Positions 21,389 through 31,481 of a stretch of 57,265 nucleotides of DNA are shown here, one piece after another. Numbering within the stretch: position 1 is the first letter of the stretch; each line of letters opens with the position of its first letter. The notes beneath the pieces were generated by a model. It ran no database searches. It was not told where the DNA came from and was given only the letters and a program-made list of their open reading frames with translations. Origin of the DNA: an uncultured Prevotellaceae bacterium. GTDB taxonomy: Bacteria; Bacteroidota; Bacteroidia; Bacteroidales; Bacteroidaceae. The stretch is taken from contig CACYYG010000042.1 in the NCBI GenBank assembly GCA_902778535.1, forward strand, positions 1 through 57,265, read 5' to 3'. The position numbers and the translations under genes are program-made.

Positions 21389-22147
21389 ATGAATATGGAA
21401 GAGAAGAAAGTTGTCATCGAGCTTCAAAACGTGAAGCGTTACTTTCAGGTGGGCAGCGAGACGGTGAAGGCCCTGCGTGGCGTGTCGTTCAAGATTTACG
21501 AGGGCGAGTTCGTCACCATACAGGGAACGTCGGGCTCAGGCAAGTCAACGCTGCTGAACCAGCTGGGCTGCCTCGACACACCCACCAGCGGCGATTATTT
21601 CCTCGACGGCATCAGCGTGCGCACGATGTCGAAGACACAGCGTGCCCACTTGCGCAACCAGAAGATTGGCTTCGTGTTCCAGAACTACAACCTGCTGGCG
21701 AAGACTACTGCCGTGGAGAACGTGGAGCTGCCGCTGATGTATAACTCGAAATACAATGCGCGCCAGCGTCGTGAGGCCGCCGTCAAGGCGCTGCAGGCCG
21801 TGGGCTTGGGCGACAGGCTGATGCACAAGTCGAACCAGATGTCGGGCGGACAGATGCAGCGCGTAGCCATAGCCCGTGCACTGGTCAACGAACCCGCCGT
21901 GCTGTTGGCCGACGAGGCTACGGGCAACCTCGACACGCGCACCAGCTTCGAGATGCTCGTCCTCTTCCAGGAACTGAACCGCCAAGGGCACACTATCATC
22001 TTCGTGACCCATAACCCTGAGATTGCGGAATACGCTACGCGCAATATCAACCTGCGCGACGGCAAGATACGCGAAGACACCATCAACCCCAACGTGAAGT
22101 CGGCGGCTGAAGCCTTGGCAGCGCTGCCGAAGATACAAGACGACTAA
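21389..22147 (+). CDS. MacB-type ABC transporter ATP-binding protein
   Basis: This is a 252-residue ATPase with all key motifs: Walker A GTSGSGKST, Q-loop FQNYNLL, signature MSGGQMQRVAIARAL, Walker B AVLLADEATGNLD and the switch His in IIFVTHN. It belongs to the LolD/MacB class, here on a separate chain from the permease. The start at 21389 (MNMEEKKVVIELQNV) is chosen because sequence upstream overlaps the adaptor gene and has no similarity to the family. It energises the efflux complex at the inner membrane. Confidence 0.94.
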   Translation: MNMEEKKVVIELQNVKRYFQVGSETVKALRGVSFKIYEGEFVTIQGTSGSGKSTLLNQLGCLDTPTSGDYFLDGISVRTMSKTQRAHLRNQKIGFVFQNYNLLAKTTAVENVELPLMYNSKYNARQRREAAVKALQAVGLGDRLMHKSNQMSGGQMQRVAIARALVNEPAVLLADEATGNLDTRTSFEMLVLFQELNRQGHTIIFVTHNPEIAEYATRNINLRDGKIREDTINPNVKSAAEALAALPKIQDD

Positions 22148-22154
22148 AGAAAGT

Positions 22155-23375
<1,221 letters not shown>

Positions 23376-23381
23376 CAGCGC

Positions 23382-24302
23382 ATGGAGAACATCGTGGTCA
23401 TGGTGACGCTCTTTGCCATCGTCATCGTGGGATTTGTCGCTGGCAAGCTTGGCTATATGGGAGGCGACTTCGACAAGCGCCTCTCATCGCTCGTTGTTGA
23501 CATCACCTGTCCGGCGCTCATCCTCTCTTCGACGATGAGCGGTCAGCTGCCCGACCGTAAGATGATTCTGCCGCTGCTGCTCATCAGCCTGCTCACCTAT
23601 ATCCTGCTCACAGGGGTGGCACTGCTCGTGCCGCGCTGGCTGACGAAACGACGCGACGACGAGGGCGTTGTGGGCTTTGCCCTGATGTTTGGCAATGTGG
23701 GGTTCATCGGCTATCCCGTCGTAGCCAGCATCTTTGGCCATGAGGCGGTGTTCTATGCCGCCGTGCTAAACGTGGTGAACACCTTTGCCGTCTTCACTAT
23801 TGGCGTTATGCTTATTATGGGTGGCCGTGGCGCCTACACGTTTCGTATGAAAGTGCTATGGAGCACGCCCATGCTGGCCGCCTATATGGCCATCCTCATC
23901 GTGGCCTTGGGCATCGGCGACGTGCCGCGTGTCATCAGCCAGCCATTGACGCTCATCGGTCAGATTACCGTGCCGGCAGCACTGCTCATCATCGGTTCCA
24001 GCATGTCACATCTCTCAGCACGTACTATGCTGGGCAACAGCACTGTCTACACCACCACTGTTTTCCGCCTCGCTTTGCTGCCGTTAGCCCTCTTCTTCCT
24101 CTTCAGCGCCTTGGGATTCCGGCAGCTGGTGGTCAACATCAACACGGTGGTCATCGCCATGCCTGTGGCAACCTACGGCACCATCCTGTGCCTGAAACAC
24201 GGGCGCGACACTACGCTCATCACCGAGGTGACTTTTATTACGACACTCTTGTCTGTCATCACCATTCCGCTTGTCGCCATGTTCTTCGAAATGATGGCAT
24301 GA
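23382..24302 (+). CDS. AEC family transporter
   Basis: This is a 306-residue integral membrane protein of the auxin efflux carrier family, with about ten membrane segments in two inverted halves. Typical features are GYMGGDFDKRLSSLVVDITCPALIL with the broken helix proline in the first half, MFGNVGFIGYPVV, and the second half LIGQITVPAALLIIGSSMSHLS. Members carry organic anions such as malate. It starts 6 bp after the MacB permease, so it may be read from the same transcript, but a functional link to efflux is not evident. No terminator was seen before the thrC promoter. Confidence 0.87.
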   Translation: MENIVVMVTLFAIVIVGFVAGKLGYMGGDFDKRLSSLVVDITCPALILSSTMSGQLPDRKMILPLLLISLLTYILLTGVALLVPRWLTKRRDDEGVVGFALMFGNVGFIGYPVVASIFGHEAVFYAAVLNVVNTFAVFTIGVMLIMGGRGAYTFRMKVLWSTPMLAAYMAILIVALGIGDVPRVISQPLTLIGQITVPAALLIIGSSMSHLSARTMLGNSTVYTTTVFRLALLPLALFFLFSALGFRQLVVNINTVVIAMPVATYGTILCLKHGRDTTLITEVTFITTLLSVITIPLVAMFFEMMA

Positions 24303-24346
24303 TAGTTTTTTTCGGGGGATTATTCGTGGGAATGAAATCTTTTTTG

Positions 24347-24354
24347 TATATTTG
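24347..24354 (+). promoter_or_regulatory. thrC -7 promoter element
   Basis: TATATTTG followed by C matches the Bacteroidetes -7 consensus and lies 26 nt before the thrC ATG at 24381. This gives thrC its own promoter away from thrA and apgM. Confidence 0.6.
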
Positions 24355-24380
24355 CACGCAGATTATAATCGGAAAACACT

Positions 24381-25739
24381 ATGCAATACTACAGCACGAA
24401 TGGGAAGGCCCCGATGGCCGACCTGCAGAAGGCCGTCGTGAAGGGACTGGCCGAAGACCGCGGGCTCTACATGCCCGAGAGGATTAACCGCCTGCCGAAG
24501 GCTTTCTTCGATGACATGCCGGCGATGCGCTTCCAGGACATCGCCTACAACGTGGCCGCTGCTTTCTTCGGCGAGGACATCGACGGTGACGGCCTGAAAG
24601 AACTGGTCTACGACACGCTGCAGTTTGACTGCCCTATTGTCAAGGTGAAGGAAAATATCTATGCGTTGGAGCTTTTCCATGGTCCCACGCTGGCCTTCAA
24701 GGATGTGGGCGCCCGTTTTATGGCCCGCCTGCTGCAGTATTTCCTGCGCAGCGGTTCTGTAGGTTGCGACTCATCCGCAGCAAACGGGACGGTGAATGTG
24801 CTCGTGGCCACCAGCGGCGACACTGGCTCGGCTGTGGCCAACGGCTTCCTCGGTGTAGAGGGTATCCACGTCTATGTACTCTATCCCAAGGGAAAGGTAA
24901 GCCCCATTCAAGAATGTCAGTTCACCACACTTGGCCAGAACATCACAGCAGTGGAGGTGGATGGCGTCTTCGATGATTGCCAGGCTCTGGTGAAGAGTGC
25001 GTTCATGGATAAGGAACTGAACAAGCACATGATGCTCACGTCGGCCAATTCTATCAATGTGGCCCGCTTTCTGCCGCAGGCGTTCTATTACTTCAATGCC
25101 GTAGCGCGTCTCACCTCGCTGCTCTCACCTCTCACCTCTGACATCGTGATGTGTGTTCCATCCGGCAACTTTGGCAACATTTGTGCCGCCCTCTTCGGTC
25201 ATGAGATGGGCTTGCCCGTAAAACGCTTCATTGCTGCAAACAATGCCAATGATGTGTTCTACAACTACTTGCAGACTGGCCAATACGAGCCGAAACCCTC
25301 TATACAGACGCTAGCCAACGCGATGGACGTAGGCGATCCGTCGAACTTCGCACGCATCATCAATCTCTACAGCGAGAATGGCCAACTGTCTCCAGAAGAG
25401 ACACACCAGCGCATCACCTCGCTTATTAGTGGCGCGACCTATAGCGACGAGCAGATCAAGGAGACGATGCGCAAGTGCTACGAAGAGACAGGCTATATCC
25501 TCGACCCGCACGGTGCTTGTGGCTACCGGGCTCTTGAGGAGCAGCTTGAAGAAGGCGAAGTGGGTATCTTCTGTGAGACAGCCCATCCGGCAAAGTTTAA
25601 GGAAAAGGTGGACGAAATTTTGGGAATTGACGTTGAGATCCCCGAGCGTTTAGCCGCCTTTATGCGTGGCGAGAAGCAGAGCGTGCCAATGGCCAACGAC
25701 TTTGAAGCCTTTAAGCTTTTCCTTTTGGAAAGAGCTTAA
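24381..25739 (+). CDS. thrC: Threonine synthase
   Basis: This 452-residue PLP enzyme converts O-phosphohomoserine to threonine. It has the family opening MQYYSTNGKAPMADLQKAVVKG, the PLP lysine K107 in TLAFKDVGARF, the phosphate-binding VLVATSGDTGSAVA and CVPSGNFGNICA motifs, and a full C-terminal domain. A CT-rich repeat is read in frame just before VMCVPSGNFGN (peptide LTSLLSPLTSD), lengthening the protein slightly. thrC is normally close to thrA and apgM in Bacteroidales; here the efflux and glycosidase genes lie between. Its 3' end overlaps the end of the convergent permease gene by 29 bp. Confidence 0.95.
   Translation: MQYYSTNGKAPMADLQKAVVKGLAEDRGLYMPERINRLPKAFFDDMPAMRFQDIAYNVAAAFFGEDIDGDGLKELVYDTLQFDCPIVKVKENIYALELFHGPTLAFKDVGARFMARLLQYFLRSGSVGCDSSAANGTVNVLVATSGDTGSAVANGFLGVEGIHVYVLYPKGKVSPIQECQFTTLGQNITAVEVDGVFDDCQALVKSAFMDKELNKHMMLTSANSINVARFLPQAFYYFNAVARLTSLLSPLTSDIVMCVPSGNFGNICAALFGHEMGLPVKRFIAANNANDVFYNYLQTGQYEPKPSIQTLANAMDVGDPSNFARIINLYSENGQLSPEETHQRITSLISGATYSDEQIKETMRKCYEETGYILDPHGACGYRALEEQLEEGEVGIFCETAHPAKFKEKVDEILGIDVEIPERLAAFMRGEKQSVPMANDFEAFKLFLLERA
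25110..25140. repeat. In-frame CTCACCTCT run in thrC
   Basis: The stretch CTCACCTCGCTG then CTCTCACCTCTCACCTCTGAC is the same low-complexity motif as in the GH2 gene. It is translated without interruption between the AVARL helix and the VMCVPSGNFGN strand. Confidence 0.6.
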
Positions 25740-26328
25740 AGTCTGCAATCCAGATGGTCAAAACGATGGCCATTATCGCAGCGGTTATGGCTGCCGCCCA
25801 TGTCATCAGCGTGATGACAAGGGCGGCAGTTATCGTTGCGCCGAAGAGCAGCAGCGTGCAGAACAACACTAGCATTGCTAAAGGCATGTGTGACGAGCGC
25901 TGCCACAACATCGGCAGAACGGCGGCGCGCATGCTGCGGTGCACGCTGGGTACGATGCTTTCAAAATGTGTGGCACCATTGGCCATCAGGTAGCGGCGAT
26001 GCGCTTCCGTATGCTTCAGACTGCGCAGGTAGACTTCGAAAGCGTAAGGCGTCGAGCCCAAAAGACACACCAGCAGTATGATGAACATGGGCCAGAACGC
26101 ATGACACGACAGACTTAACGCCATGCAGCCCGTCAGCGCAAGGGCGCTCAACAGCATGGCGCCAAACAGCGGCAACCACAATGATTTTTGCACACGCGGC
26201 AGATGGATGCTCGGGCGCAGCGCCTTTCTCACGGTTCTCTTGTCAACAATCCACAGGATGGCAACGGCTGCACCCATCAGCACGATGACCAACAGAATTC
26301 CCCACACAGATATTTGTCCGAAATTCAT
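25711..26328 (-). CDS. FetB-like (UPF0014) ABC transporter permease
   Basis: This 205-residue protein has five or six hydrophobic segments. The family-like region is around residues 88-135: TPYAFEVYLRSLKHTEAHRRYL then MANGATHFESIVPSVHRSMRAAVLP. It recalls the FetB/YbbM motif in which a long cytoplasmic helix ends in a GAT element and is followed by basic residues. In E. coli FetAB is an iron exporter; the substrate here is unknown. It lies 15 bp downstream of the degenerate ATPase, its likely partner. The match is by pattern only, and the family assignment is moderate. Confidence 0.6.
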   Translation of the reverse strand: MNFGQISVWGILLVIVLMGAAVAILWIVDKRTVRKALRPSIHLPRVQKSLWLPLFGAMLLSALALTGCMALSLSCHAFWPMFIILLVCLLGSTPYAFEVYLRSLKHTEAHRRYLMANGATHFESIVPSVHRSMRAAVLPMLWQRSSHMPLAMLVLFCTLLLFGATITAALVITLMTWAAAITAAIMAIVLTIWIADFKLFPKGKA

Positions 26329-26343
26329 CTATTACCACAAATT

Positions 26344-26892
26344 TTACAAGTTAAACGAATTGCAGTCCACGACGTTGTCGGCGGCATTGATGACGGCATC
26401 GTCGGTAGAGCTGACAATGACGATGCGTCCGCTCATGGCCTGTTTGCGCAGATAGGGCAGCATGGCGGCATCGGGCTCTTCCACCAGAAGAATGGGCCGC
26501 TGCCGCAATACGGCGATAGCTAAGAGACGGGCCTGCTGCGCATTGGCACTTCCCGTCTGCTTTGCCTCTTCCTCCAGTGTCTCGTCCGAAAGCTGACGGT
26601 TGGCACGCAGGGCAAATACGTCATCGGCAGTAGGCGCCTCATAGCGCACCAGCTCTCCCACATCGTCGAGGCGGCGCGGGGCGAAAGCCATTTGCCGGCG
26701 TAGCGCTTGGGCTGTCTTCGGCGTCAGCGGCTCGCCGTCGATGCTGATGAAGCCCGCCGTGACAGGCTCGAAACCCATCATGGCGTAGAGCCACCGCGCA
26801 CTGCCCACCACGCAGGTGATTTGCCGCTCGTAAGCCATCAGCGACAGTGTGTGCGATTCGCCTTCTATCAGTACGTCGTTCAGTTCCAGCAT
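26344..26892 (-). CDS. Degenerate ABC-transporter ATP-binding protein
   Basis: The 182-residue protein follows the ABC ATPase layout but key motifs are eroded. Where Walker A should be it reads CVVGSARWLYAMMG, with no GxxGxGKS/T and no lysine. The signature region is GSANAQQARLLAIAVLRQ instead of LSGGQ. Walker B is relaxed to PILLVEEPDAA, and the final part (IVIVSSTDDAV) lacks the switch His. The fold appears kept while ATP hydrolysis is doubtful. It is the second-last gene of the minus-strand run, 3 bp after purM and 15 bp before the FetB-like permease. The ATG at 26892 is preferred to the GTG one codon earlier. Confidence 0.65.
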   Translation of the reverse strand: MLELNDVLIEGESHTLSLMAYERQITCVVGSARWLYAMMGFEPVTAGFISIDGEPLTPKTAQALRRQMAFAPRRLDDVGELVRYEAPTADDVFALRANRQLSDETLEEEAKQTGSANAQQARLLAIAVLRQRPILLVEEPDAAMLPYLRKQAMSGRIVIVSSTDDAVINAADNVVDCNSFNL

Positions 26893-26895
26893 CAC

Positions 26896-28062
26896 TTACT
26901 CGTAGTTGAACGTGCCGTATTCACTCTTGATGGTGAGTGAGCGAGGGCCTTCCTCGATGTGGCCCACCACCTGTGCGTCGATGTTGAAGCTCTTGTTGAT
27001 GGCACATACTTGCTCTGCCACTTCCGGTCGCACATAGATTTCCATCCTGTGCCCCATATTGAACACCTGATACATCTCCTTCCAGTCGGTGCCTGAGCAC
27101 TCGTGAATGGCTCGGAACAACGGTGGCACAGGGAACATGTTGTCCTTGACAACGTGACAGTTCTCGCCTACGAAATGTAGCACCTTCGTCTGTGCGCCGC
27201 CCGTGCAGTGCACCATGCCGTGAATCTCAGGCCGCAGCTCGTCGAGCAGGCGCTTGATGACCGGGGCGTAGGTGCGGGTGGGGGAGAGGACCAGCTGGCC
27301 GGCATCGACGGGAGAACCGTCGACAGCGTCCGTCAGACGGAACTTGCCGCTGTAAACCAGCTCCTCGGGCACGGCGTGGTCAAAGCTCTCGGGATATTTC
27401 TCGGCGAGATACTTGGCGAAGACATCGTGGCGGGCAGAGGTGAGTCCGTTGCTGCCCATGCCGCCGTTGTAGCGCTTCTCGTAGGTGGCCTGCCCCGTTG
27501 AGGAGAGCCCCACGATGACGTCGCCCGGGCGGATGTTCGCGTTGTCGATGACGTCGGCGCGCTTCATGCGGCAGGTAACGGTGCTGTCGACAATGATGGT
27601 GCGCACCAGGTCGCCCACGTCGGCTGTCTCGCCGCCTGTCGGCCAGATGCCGATGCCCATCTCGCGTAGCTCGGCAAGCAACTCGTCGGTGCTGTTGATG
27701 ATGGCGCTGATGACTTCGCCCGGGATGAGCAGCTTGTTGCGCCCGATGGTGCTGCTGACAAGGATATTGTCCGTAGCACCCACGCAGAGCAGGTCGTCGG
27801 TGTTCATCACGATAGCATCCTGCGCAATGCCTTTCCACACACTCAGGTCGCCGGTCTCCTTCCAGTACATGTAGGCCAAGGCCGACTTCGTGCCGGCGCC
27901 GTCGGCATGCATGATGTTGCAGTATGCCGGGTCGCCGCCCAGAATATCGGGGATGATCTTGCAGAAAGCCTGCGGAAAGAGACCCTTGTCGATGTTTTTG
28001 ATAGCAGCGTGCACGTCTTCCTTGGCGGCAGAGACGCCACGCTGCATGTAGCGGTTGTCCAT
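26896..28062 (-). CDS. purM: Phosphoribosylformylglycinamidine cyclo-ligase
   Basis: The 388-residue AIR synthetase catalyses step five of purine synthesis, closing formylglycinamidine ribotide with ATP. It shows the PurM opening YMQRGVSAAKEDVHAAIKNID, the glycine-rich HADGAGTKSALAYMYW, QDAIVMNTDDLLCVGA, GGETADVGDLVRT, and the C-terminal HCTGGAQTKVLHF. Length is that of the long Bacteroidetes form. It shares the minus-strand run with purC, which may explain a common purine-linked control, although several unrelated genes lie between. Confidence 0.95.
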   Translation of the reverse strand: MDNRYMQRGVSAAKEDVHAAIKNIDKGLFPQAFCKIIPDILGGDPAYCNIMHADGAGTKSALAYMYWKETGDLSVWKGIAQDAIVMNTDDLLCVGATDNILVSSTIGRNKLLIPGEVISAIINSTDELLAELREMGIGIWPTGGETADVGDLVRTIIVDSTVTCRMKRADVIDNANIRPGDVIVGLSSTGQATYEKRYNGGMGSNGLTSARHDVFAKYLAEKYPESFDHAVPEELVYSGKFRLTDAVDGSPVDAGQLVLSPTRTYAPVIKRLLDELRPEIHGMVHCTGGAQTKVLHFVGENCHVVKDNMFPVPPLFRAIHECSGTDWKEMYQVFNMGHRMEIYVRPEVAEQVCAINKSFNIDAQVVGHIEEGPRSLTIKSEYGTFNYE

Positions 28063-28071
28063 TCCTTAAAC

Positions 28072-28677
28072 TTACTTTCTGCTGAAGTCGGTGGTCTGTT
28101 CCTCGGTGCCGGCAGGAGCCTCATAGTAGAACATGGGCTGGAAACCGAACATACCTGCGAGGATGTTATTGGGGAACGTCTGCACCTTGACATTGTAGAC
28201 CTTGGCCTGCTCGTTGTATTTACGGCGAGCTTCAGCCAGACGGTTGACGGCACCCGACAGTTTGTCCCTCACGTCCTGGAAGGCCTTTAGGTCGCGCAGT
28301 TCGGGATAGTTCTCATCGGCCACCATCAGGCGTCCGAGAGCCTGTGTGAAGTCACCCTGTGCCTGGTTCCATGCCTTCATCTGCTCAGGCGTGCAGTTTG
28401 AGGGGTCGATGGTGATGGAGGTAGCGCGAGCGCGGGCTTCGGTCACGTCTTTCAACGTTCCCCTGATCAGTTCCTCTTCACGTCCGAGGAGGTTGTCCAA
28501 CGAATTCAGGTCCTGGAAGTTGCGCTTCAGCACGATGTCAATCTGCGAGAAGGCCTCCTTGCCGTTCTCACGTGCCACTACCATGCCGTTGTAGGCTCCT
28601 TTCACCCAGAAAAATACTACGAGCACCACGAGAATCACAGCTCCGAGGCAGCCCAGTCCAATGTACTTTTTGTCCAT
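28072..28677 (-). CDS. LemA family protein
   Basis: The 201-residue membrane-anchored protein has an N-terminal hydrophobic segment (residues 7-27) followed by the LemA four-helix domain: YNGMVVARENGKEAFSQIDIVLKRN, then DLNSLDNLLGREEELI, then FPNNILAGMFGFQPMFYYEA near the end. The last stretch (FP-N-x-x-A-G-x-F/L-G-F) is the family signature. It sits just downstream of the TPM-domain gene; LemA and TPM proteins are commonly paired, with unclear roles in envelope maintenance. Confidence 0.92.
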   Translation of the reverse strand: MDKKYIGLGCLGAVILVVLVVFFWVKGAYNGMVVARENGKEAFSQIDIVLKRNFQDLNSLDNLLGREEELIRGTLKDVTEARARATSITIDPSNCTPEQMKAWNQAQGDFTQALGRLMVADENYPELRDLKAFQDVRDKLSGAVNRLAEARRKYNEQAKVYNVKVQTFPNNILAGMFGFQPMFYYEAPAGTEEQTTDFSRK

Positions 28678-28719
28678 AGCTTTTTGATTGTTTAATGTTT
28701 ATAATTCAATTTTCAATTA

Positions 28720-29925
28720 TCACCATTTCCTTGATGCACCGCCACCGCCGAAGTGGCCGCCGCCATAGCTGCCACGGCTGACACTGCGACCGCTGCTATA
28801 GCCGCGACTGCGGCTATGACCGCTTCCGTAGGCAGAGCCTGCTCCGGCGCTTCTGAGTAGCTCGATGGTGGGGTTGGGCGCCACAGTTCTCAAAGGCGTA
28901 TAGTTCTCTTTCATCAGTCCCTTCTTGCCCAGCCTGCCGCGCAGCAGAGCCAGCAGCCCCCACAGTCCCAAGGTGCCGGTGCCCATGATGCCCAGATCGC
29001 GCTCTTCATCGCTGGCGGGCTTCTCGTAGACAGGCGACAGCTCGTCCTGATTGCGCAGCACTTCCAAGAGGGCACGCGTGAGATAGAGCATAGCGCTGTC
29101 GGGCTGGTTCTTCTTCAGGAAGGGTACGGCATAGTCGTCGAGCAGCCGGCCGCACTTGCCGTCGGTGAGGGTAGACTCCAGGCCTGTGCCTGGCGAGATG
29201 TTGATGTCGTGGTCGCCGTATGCCATGACGACGACGAGGCCGCGGTCGTTGCGCCCCACGCCGTATTTATTGCCCATGTCCTGTGCTAAGCGGAAGGCTT
29301 CTTCACCCTCTACGTAGTTCACGATGGCAAAAGCAGTCTCGACGCCCAGCTCTTTGTCCATTCTTTGCAGCATGACGTTCATGCTGTCGACGGTTTCCTT
29401 TGAGAGCACCTTGTCGGGGTTGGCCACATACTGGCTCTCGTCCTCTAAGTGCGGCATGGGTATGTTTTCAGCGTTCCATGCCGATGTCTCGCCCATCAGT
29501 TTCTGCGGCTCCTCTTCCTCAGAGCAGGCCACATAGCAGCCCGAGCCGAAGCAGCAGGTGAGACTGGCCAGCACGCCGCCATAGATGACTTTGTTCCAGA
29601 AGGCACGCACGGGATTCTTTTTCTCAGGCGGTGCCTCGATGGCCTTGACCTGACTGTCGTACTCCTCGCGCATACCGTTGTAAATATTGGTGACATCCTT
29701 TTTCAATGCAGCAATGGCCTCTTTGTCGTCCCCGTGCAGCTTTTTTGCAGTCACATAGCTTGACCTAAGACTACTCACTTTGCTGTTGAACTGGTCTGTC
29801 AGCTTGTTCACCTCGTTCTCGCGAATGGGACCTTCAACCTTCGTCGGCAGTTTGTTCACCACGGCGAAGCCGTAGGTCGCAAAACCTATCAGCACCAGTC
29901 CAATTAACGTAAATACTAATAACAT
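28720..29925 (-). CDS. TPM domain protein (YgcG family)
   Basis: This is a 401-residue membrane protein. It has a hydrophobic N-terminal segment (residues 2-23), a helical cytoplasmic stretch, a second hydrophobic segment with four Cys around 120-140, and then the TPM domain (about 165-300: ANPDKVLSKETVDSMNVML, NKYGVGRNDRGLVVVMAYGD, INISPGTGLESTLTDGKCGR). The C-terminus is Gly/Ser/Arg-rich, ending GGGHFGGGGASRKW as is usual for this family. Its partner LemA is the next gene. The neighbouring aroE gene ends 66 bp upstream of its start. Confidence 0.88.
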   Translation of the reverse strand: MLLVFTLIGLVLIGFATYGFAVVNKLPTKVEGPIRENEVNKLTDQFNSKVSSLRSSYVTAKKLHGDDKEAIAALKKDVTNIYNGMREEYDSQVKAIEAPPEKKNPVRAFWNKVIYGGVLASLTCCFGSGCYVACSEEEEPQKLMGETSAWNAENIPMPHLEDESQYVANPDKVLSKETVDSMNVMLQRMDKELGVETAFAIVNYVEGEEAFRLAQDMGNKYGVGRNDRGLVVVMAYGDHDINISPGTGLESTLTDGKCGRLLDDYAVPFLKKNQPDSAMLYLTRALLEVLRNQDELSPVYEKPASDEERDLGIMGTGTLGLWGLLALLRGRLGKKGLMKENYTPLRTVAPNPTIELLRSAGAGSAYGSGHSRSRGYSSGRSVSRGSYGGGHFGGGGASRKW

Positions 29926-29991
29926 AGATTATCTATTTTGTTTTTGTTTTTGTCAGCGACGCTACACAAATGACTATGGCCGGATAAGTAA

Positions 29992-30741
29992 TTACTTTTC
30001 ACGGCCAGTCCAGAACTCCCACGACGCGAATGCCTGGAGCAGCAGCATCTCCAGTCCGTTCTTCACCTGTGCTCCGCGCTCGGCCCCCTTCTTCATAAAC
30101 AGGGTCTCGTCGGGGTTGTAGATAAGGTCGTAGAGAATGTTCTTCTCGTCTAATGCCTCGTAGGGTAGGGCAGGACACTCGTTGGTTTTCGGGAACATGC
30201 CCAACGGCGTGCAGTTTACGATGACGTTGTACTCTTGTACCACCTCCGGCGTGACGCTTTTGTACTGTATGGTGCCGGGTCGCTCATAGCGGCTGACGAG
30301 TACCGGCTCGATGCCCAGAGACTTCAGCCCGTAGCAGATTGCTTTCGATGCGCCGCCCGTGCCTAAGACGAGCGCCTTCTTGTGGTGGCTCTCAATCATT
30401 GGCTCGATGCTTTGCACAAAGCCGATGACGTCGCTGTTGTAGCCGCGCAGCACAGTCTTCGACCCCTCGTGCAGCACGCGGATGACATTGACGGCCCCGA
30501 TGGCCCGCGCCTCAGGGCTGATATAGTCCAGATACTCCATTACCTTCTCCTTGTAGGGGATGGTGACATTCAGTCCTTTCAGCTCCGGATTCTGGCTGAG
30601 CACTTCTATGAGCTGCTCAATGTTGGGAATCTCGAAGTTGATGTACTTCGCGTTGATGCCTTCGTCGGCAAAGCGCTGGTTGTGGTAGCCGATGGAGAAC
30701 GAGTGTCCCAGGGGATAGCCAATTAAACCGTATTTATCCAT
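29992..30741 (-). CDS. aroE: Shikimate dehydrogenase
   Basis: The 249-residue NADPH enzyme reduces 3-dehydroshikimate to shikimate in aromatic amino acid synthesis. The substrate site [18 protein letters not shown] opens the protein. [15 protein letters not shown] carries the catalytic Lys, [15 protein letters not shown] is the nucleotide-binding loop, and [15 protein letters not shown] is present as expected. The start at 30741 ([14 protein letters not shown]) is the family start; its first bases overlap the end of menG by 8 bp, implying translational coupling. Confidence 0.94.
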   Translation of the reverse strand: MDKYGLIGYPLGHSFSIGYHNQRFADEGINAKYINFEIPNIEQLIEVLSQNPELKGLNVTIPYKEKVMEYLDYISPEARAIGAVNVIRVLHEGSKTVLRGYNSDVIGFVQSIEPMIESHHKKALVLGTGGASKAICYGLKSLGIEPVLVSRYERPGTIQYKSVTPEVVQEYNVIVNCTPLGMFPKTNECPALPYEALDEKNILYDLIYNPDETLFMKKGAERGAQVKNGLEMLLLQAFASWEFWTGREK

Positions 30742-31474
30742 TTTTCTGAGCTGTATATAATGTGCAGATGCCAAAGGTGAGTCGGCGGAACGCCGTGTGC
30801 TGAAATCCGGCCTGCTTGAGTATTTCCATCATGCGCTCGCCCTGCGGGAATGCCTCGATGGTGCGCCGCAGGTAGGAGTAAGCGCTTTTGTCCTTCGACA
30901 CGAGCCGACCGTAGACGGGCAGCACTGTGTGTGAGTAGAGGCCGAACAGCTGCTTCATGGGGAAGCGCGGCGGCGTGGTCAGCTCGACGATGACGAGGTG
31001 TCCGCCGCTTTTGAGCACGCGGCACATCTCCTTCAGACCCTTGTCCAGGTCGGCGAAGTTGCGGATGCCGAAGGCCGCCGTCACGGCGTCGAAGCTGCCG
31101 TCGGCATAGCTGAGGTTCAGACAGTCTTCCTTTTCGAAGGCGATGACGTCCTGCAGCCCCAGCTGCGCCACCTTCTTACGTCCCACCTCCATCATGCCCT
31201 CGCTGATGTCGGCGCCTGTGAGGCGCTGCGGCTTGAGCATTTGTGCGGCCATAATGGCGAAGTCGCCGGTGCCGGTGGCGATGTCGAGCACCGTCTGCGG
31301 CTTGTATTGCTGCAGGAAGGCGATGGCCTTGCGGCGCCAGCCCTTGTCGATGTTCCACGACAGGCGGTGGTTCAGCGTGTCGTAGGTAGGCGCAATGTTG
31401 TCGAACATTGCCTCCACCTGCTCTGCTTTCGCCCCGTCGTTATAGGGCTTGATTGCTTCCTGCTGATAGGTCAT
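30734..31474 (-). CDS. menG: Demethylmenaquinone methyltransferase
   Basis: This 246-residue UbiE/MenG-family SAM-dependent methyltransferase performs the last step of menaquinone synthesis. Motif I is [17 protein letters not shown] near residue 60. The family signature [31 protein letters not shown] follows, and the C-terminal [15 protein letters not shown] is present. It is 7 bp after purC and overlaps aroE, so the three form one transcription unit. Menaquinone use fits fumarate respiration with the Dcu carrier. Confidence 0.94.
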   Translation of the reverse strand: MTYQQEAIKPYNDGAKAEQVEAMFDNIAPTYDTLNHRLSWNIDKGWRRKAIAFLQQYKPQTVLDIATGTGDFAIMAAQMLKPQRLTGADISEGMMEVGRKKVAQLGLQDVIAFEKEDCLNLSYADGSFDAVTAAFGIRNFADLDKGLKEMCRVLKSGGHLVIVELTTPPRFPMKQLFGLYSHTVLPVYGRLVSKDKSAYSYLRRTIEAFPQGERMMEILKQAGFQHTAFRRLTFGICTLYTAQKNG

Positions 31475-31481
31475 GGGGCTG

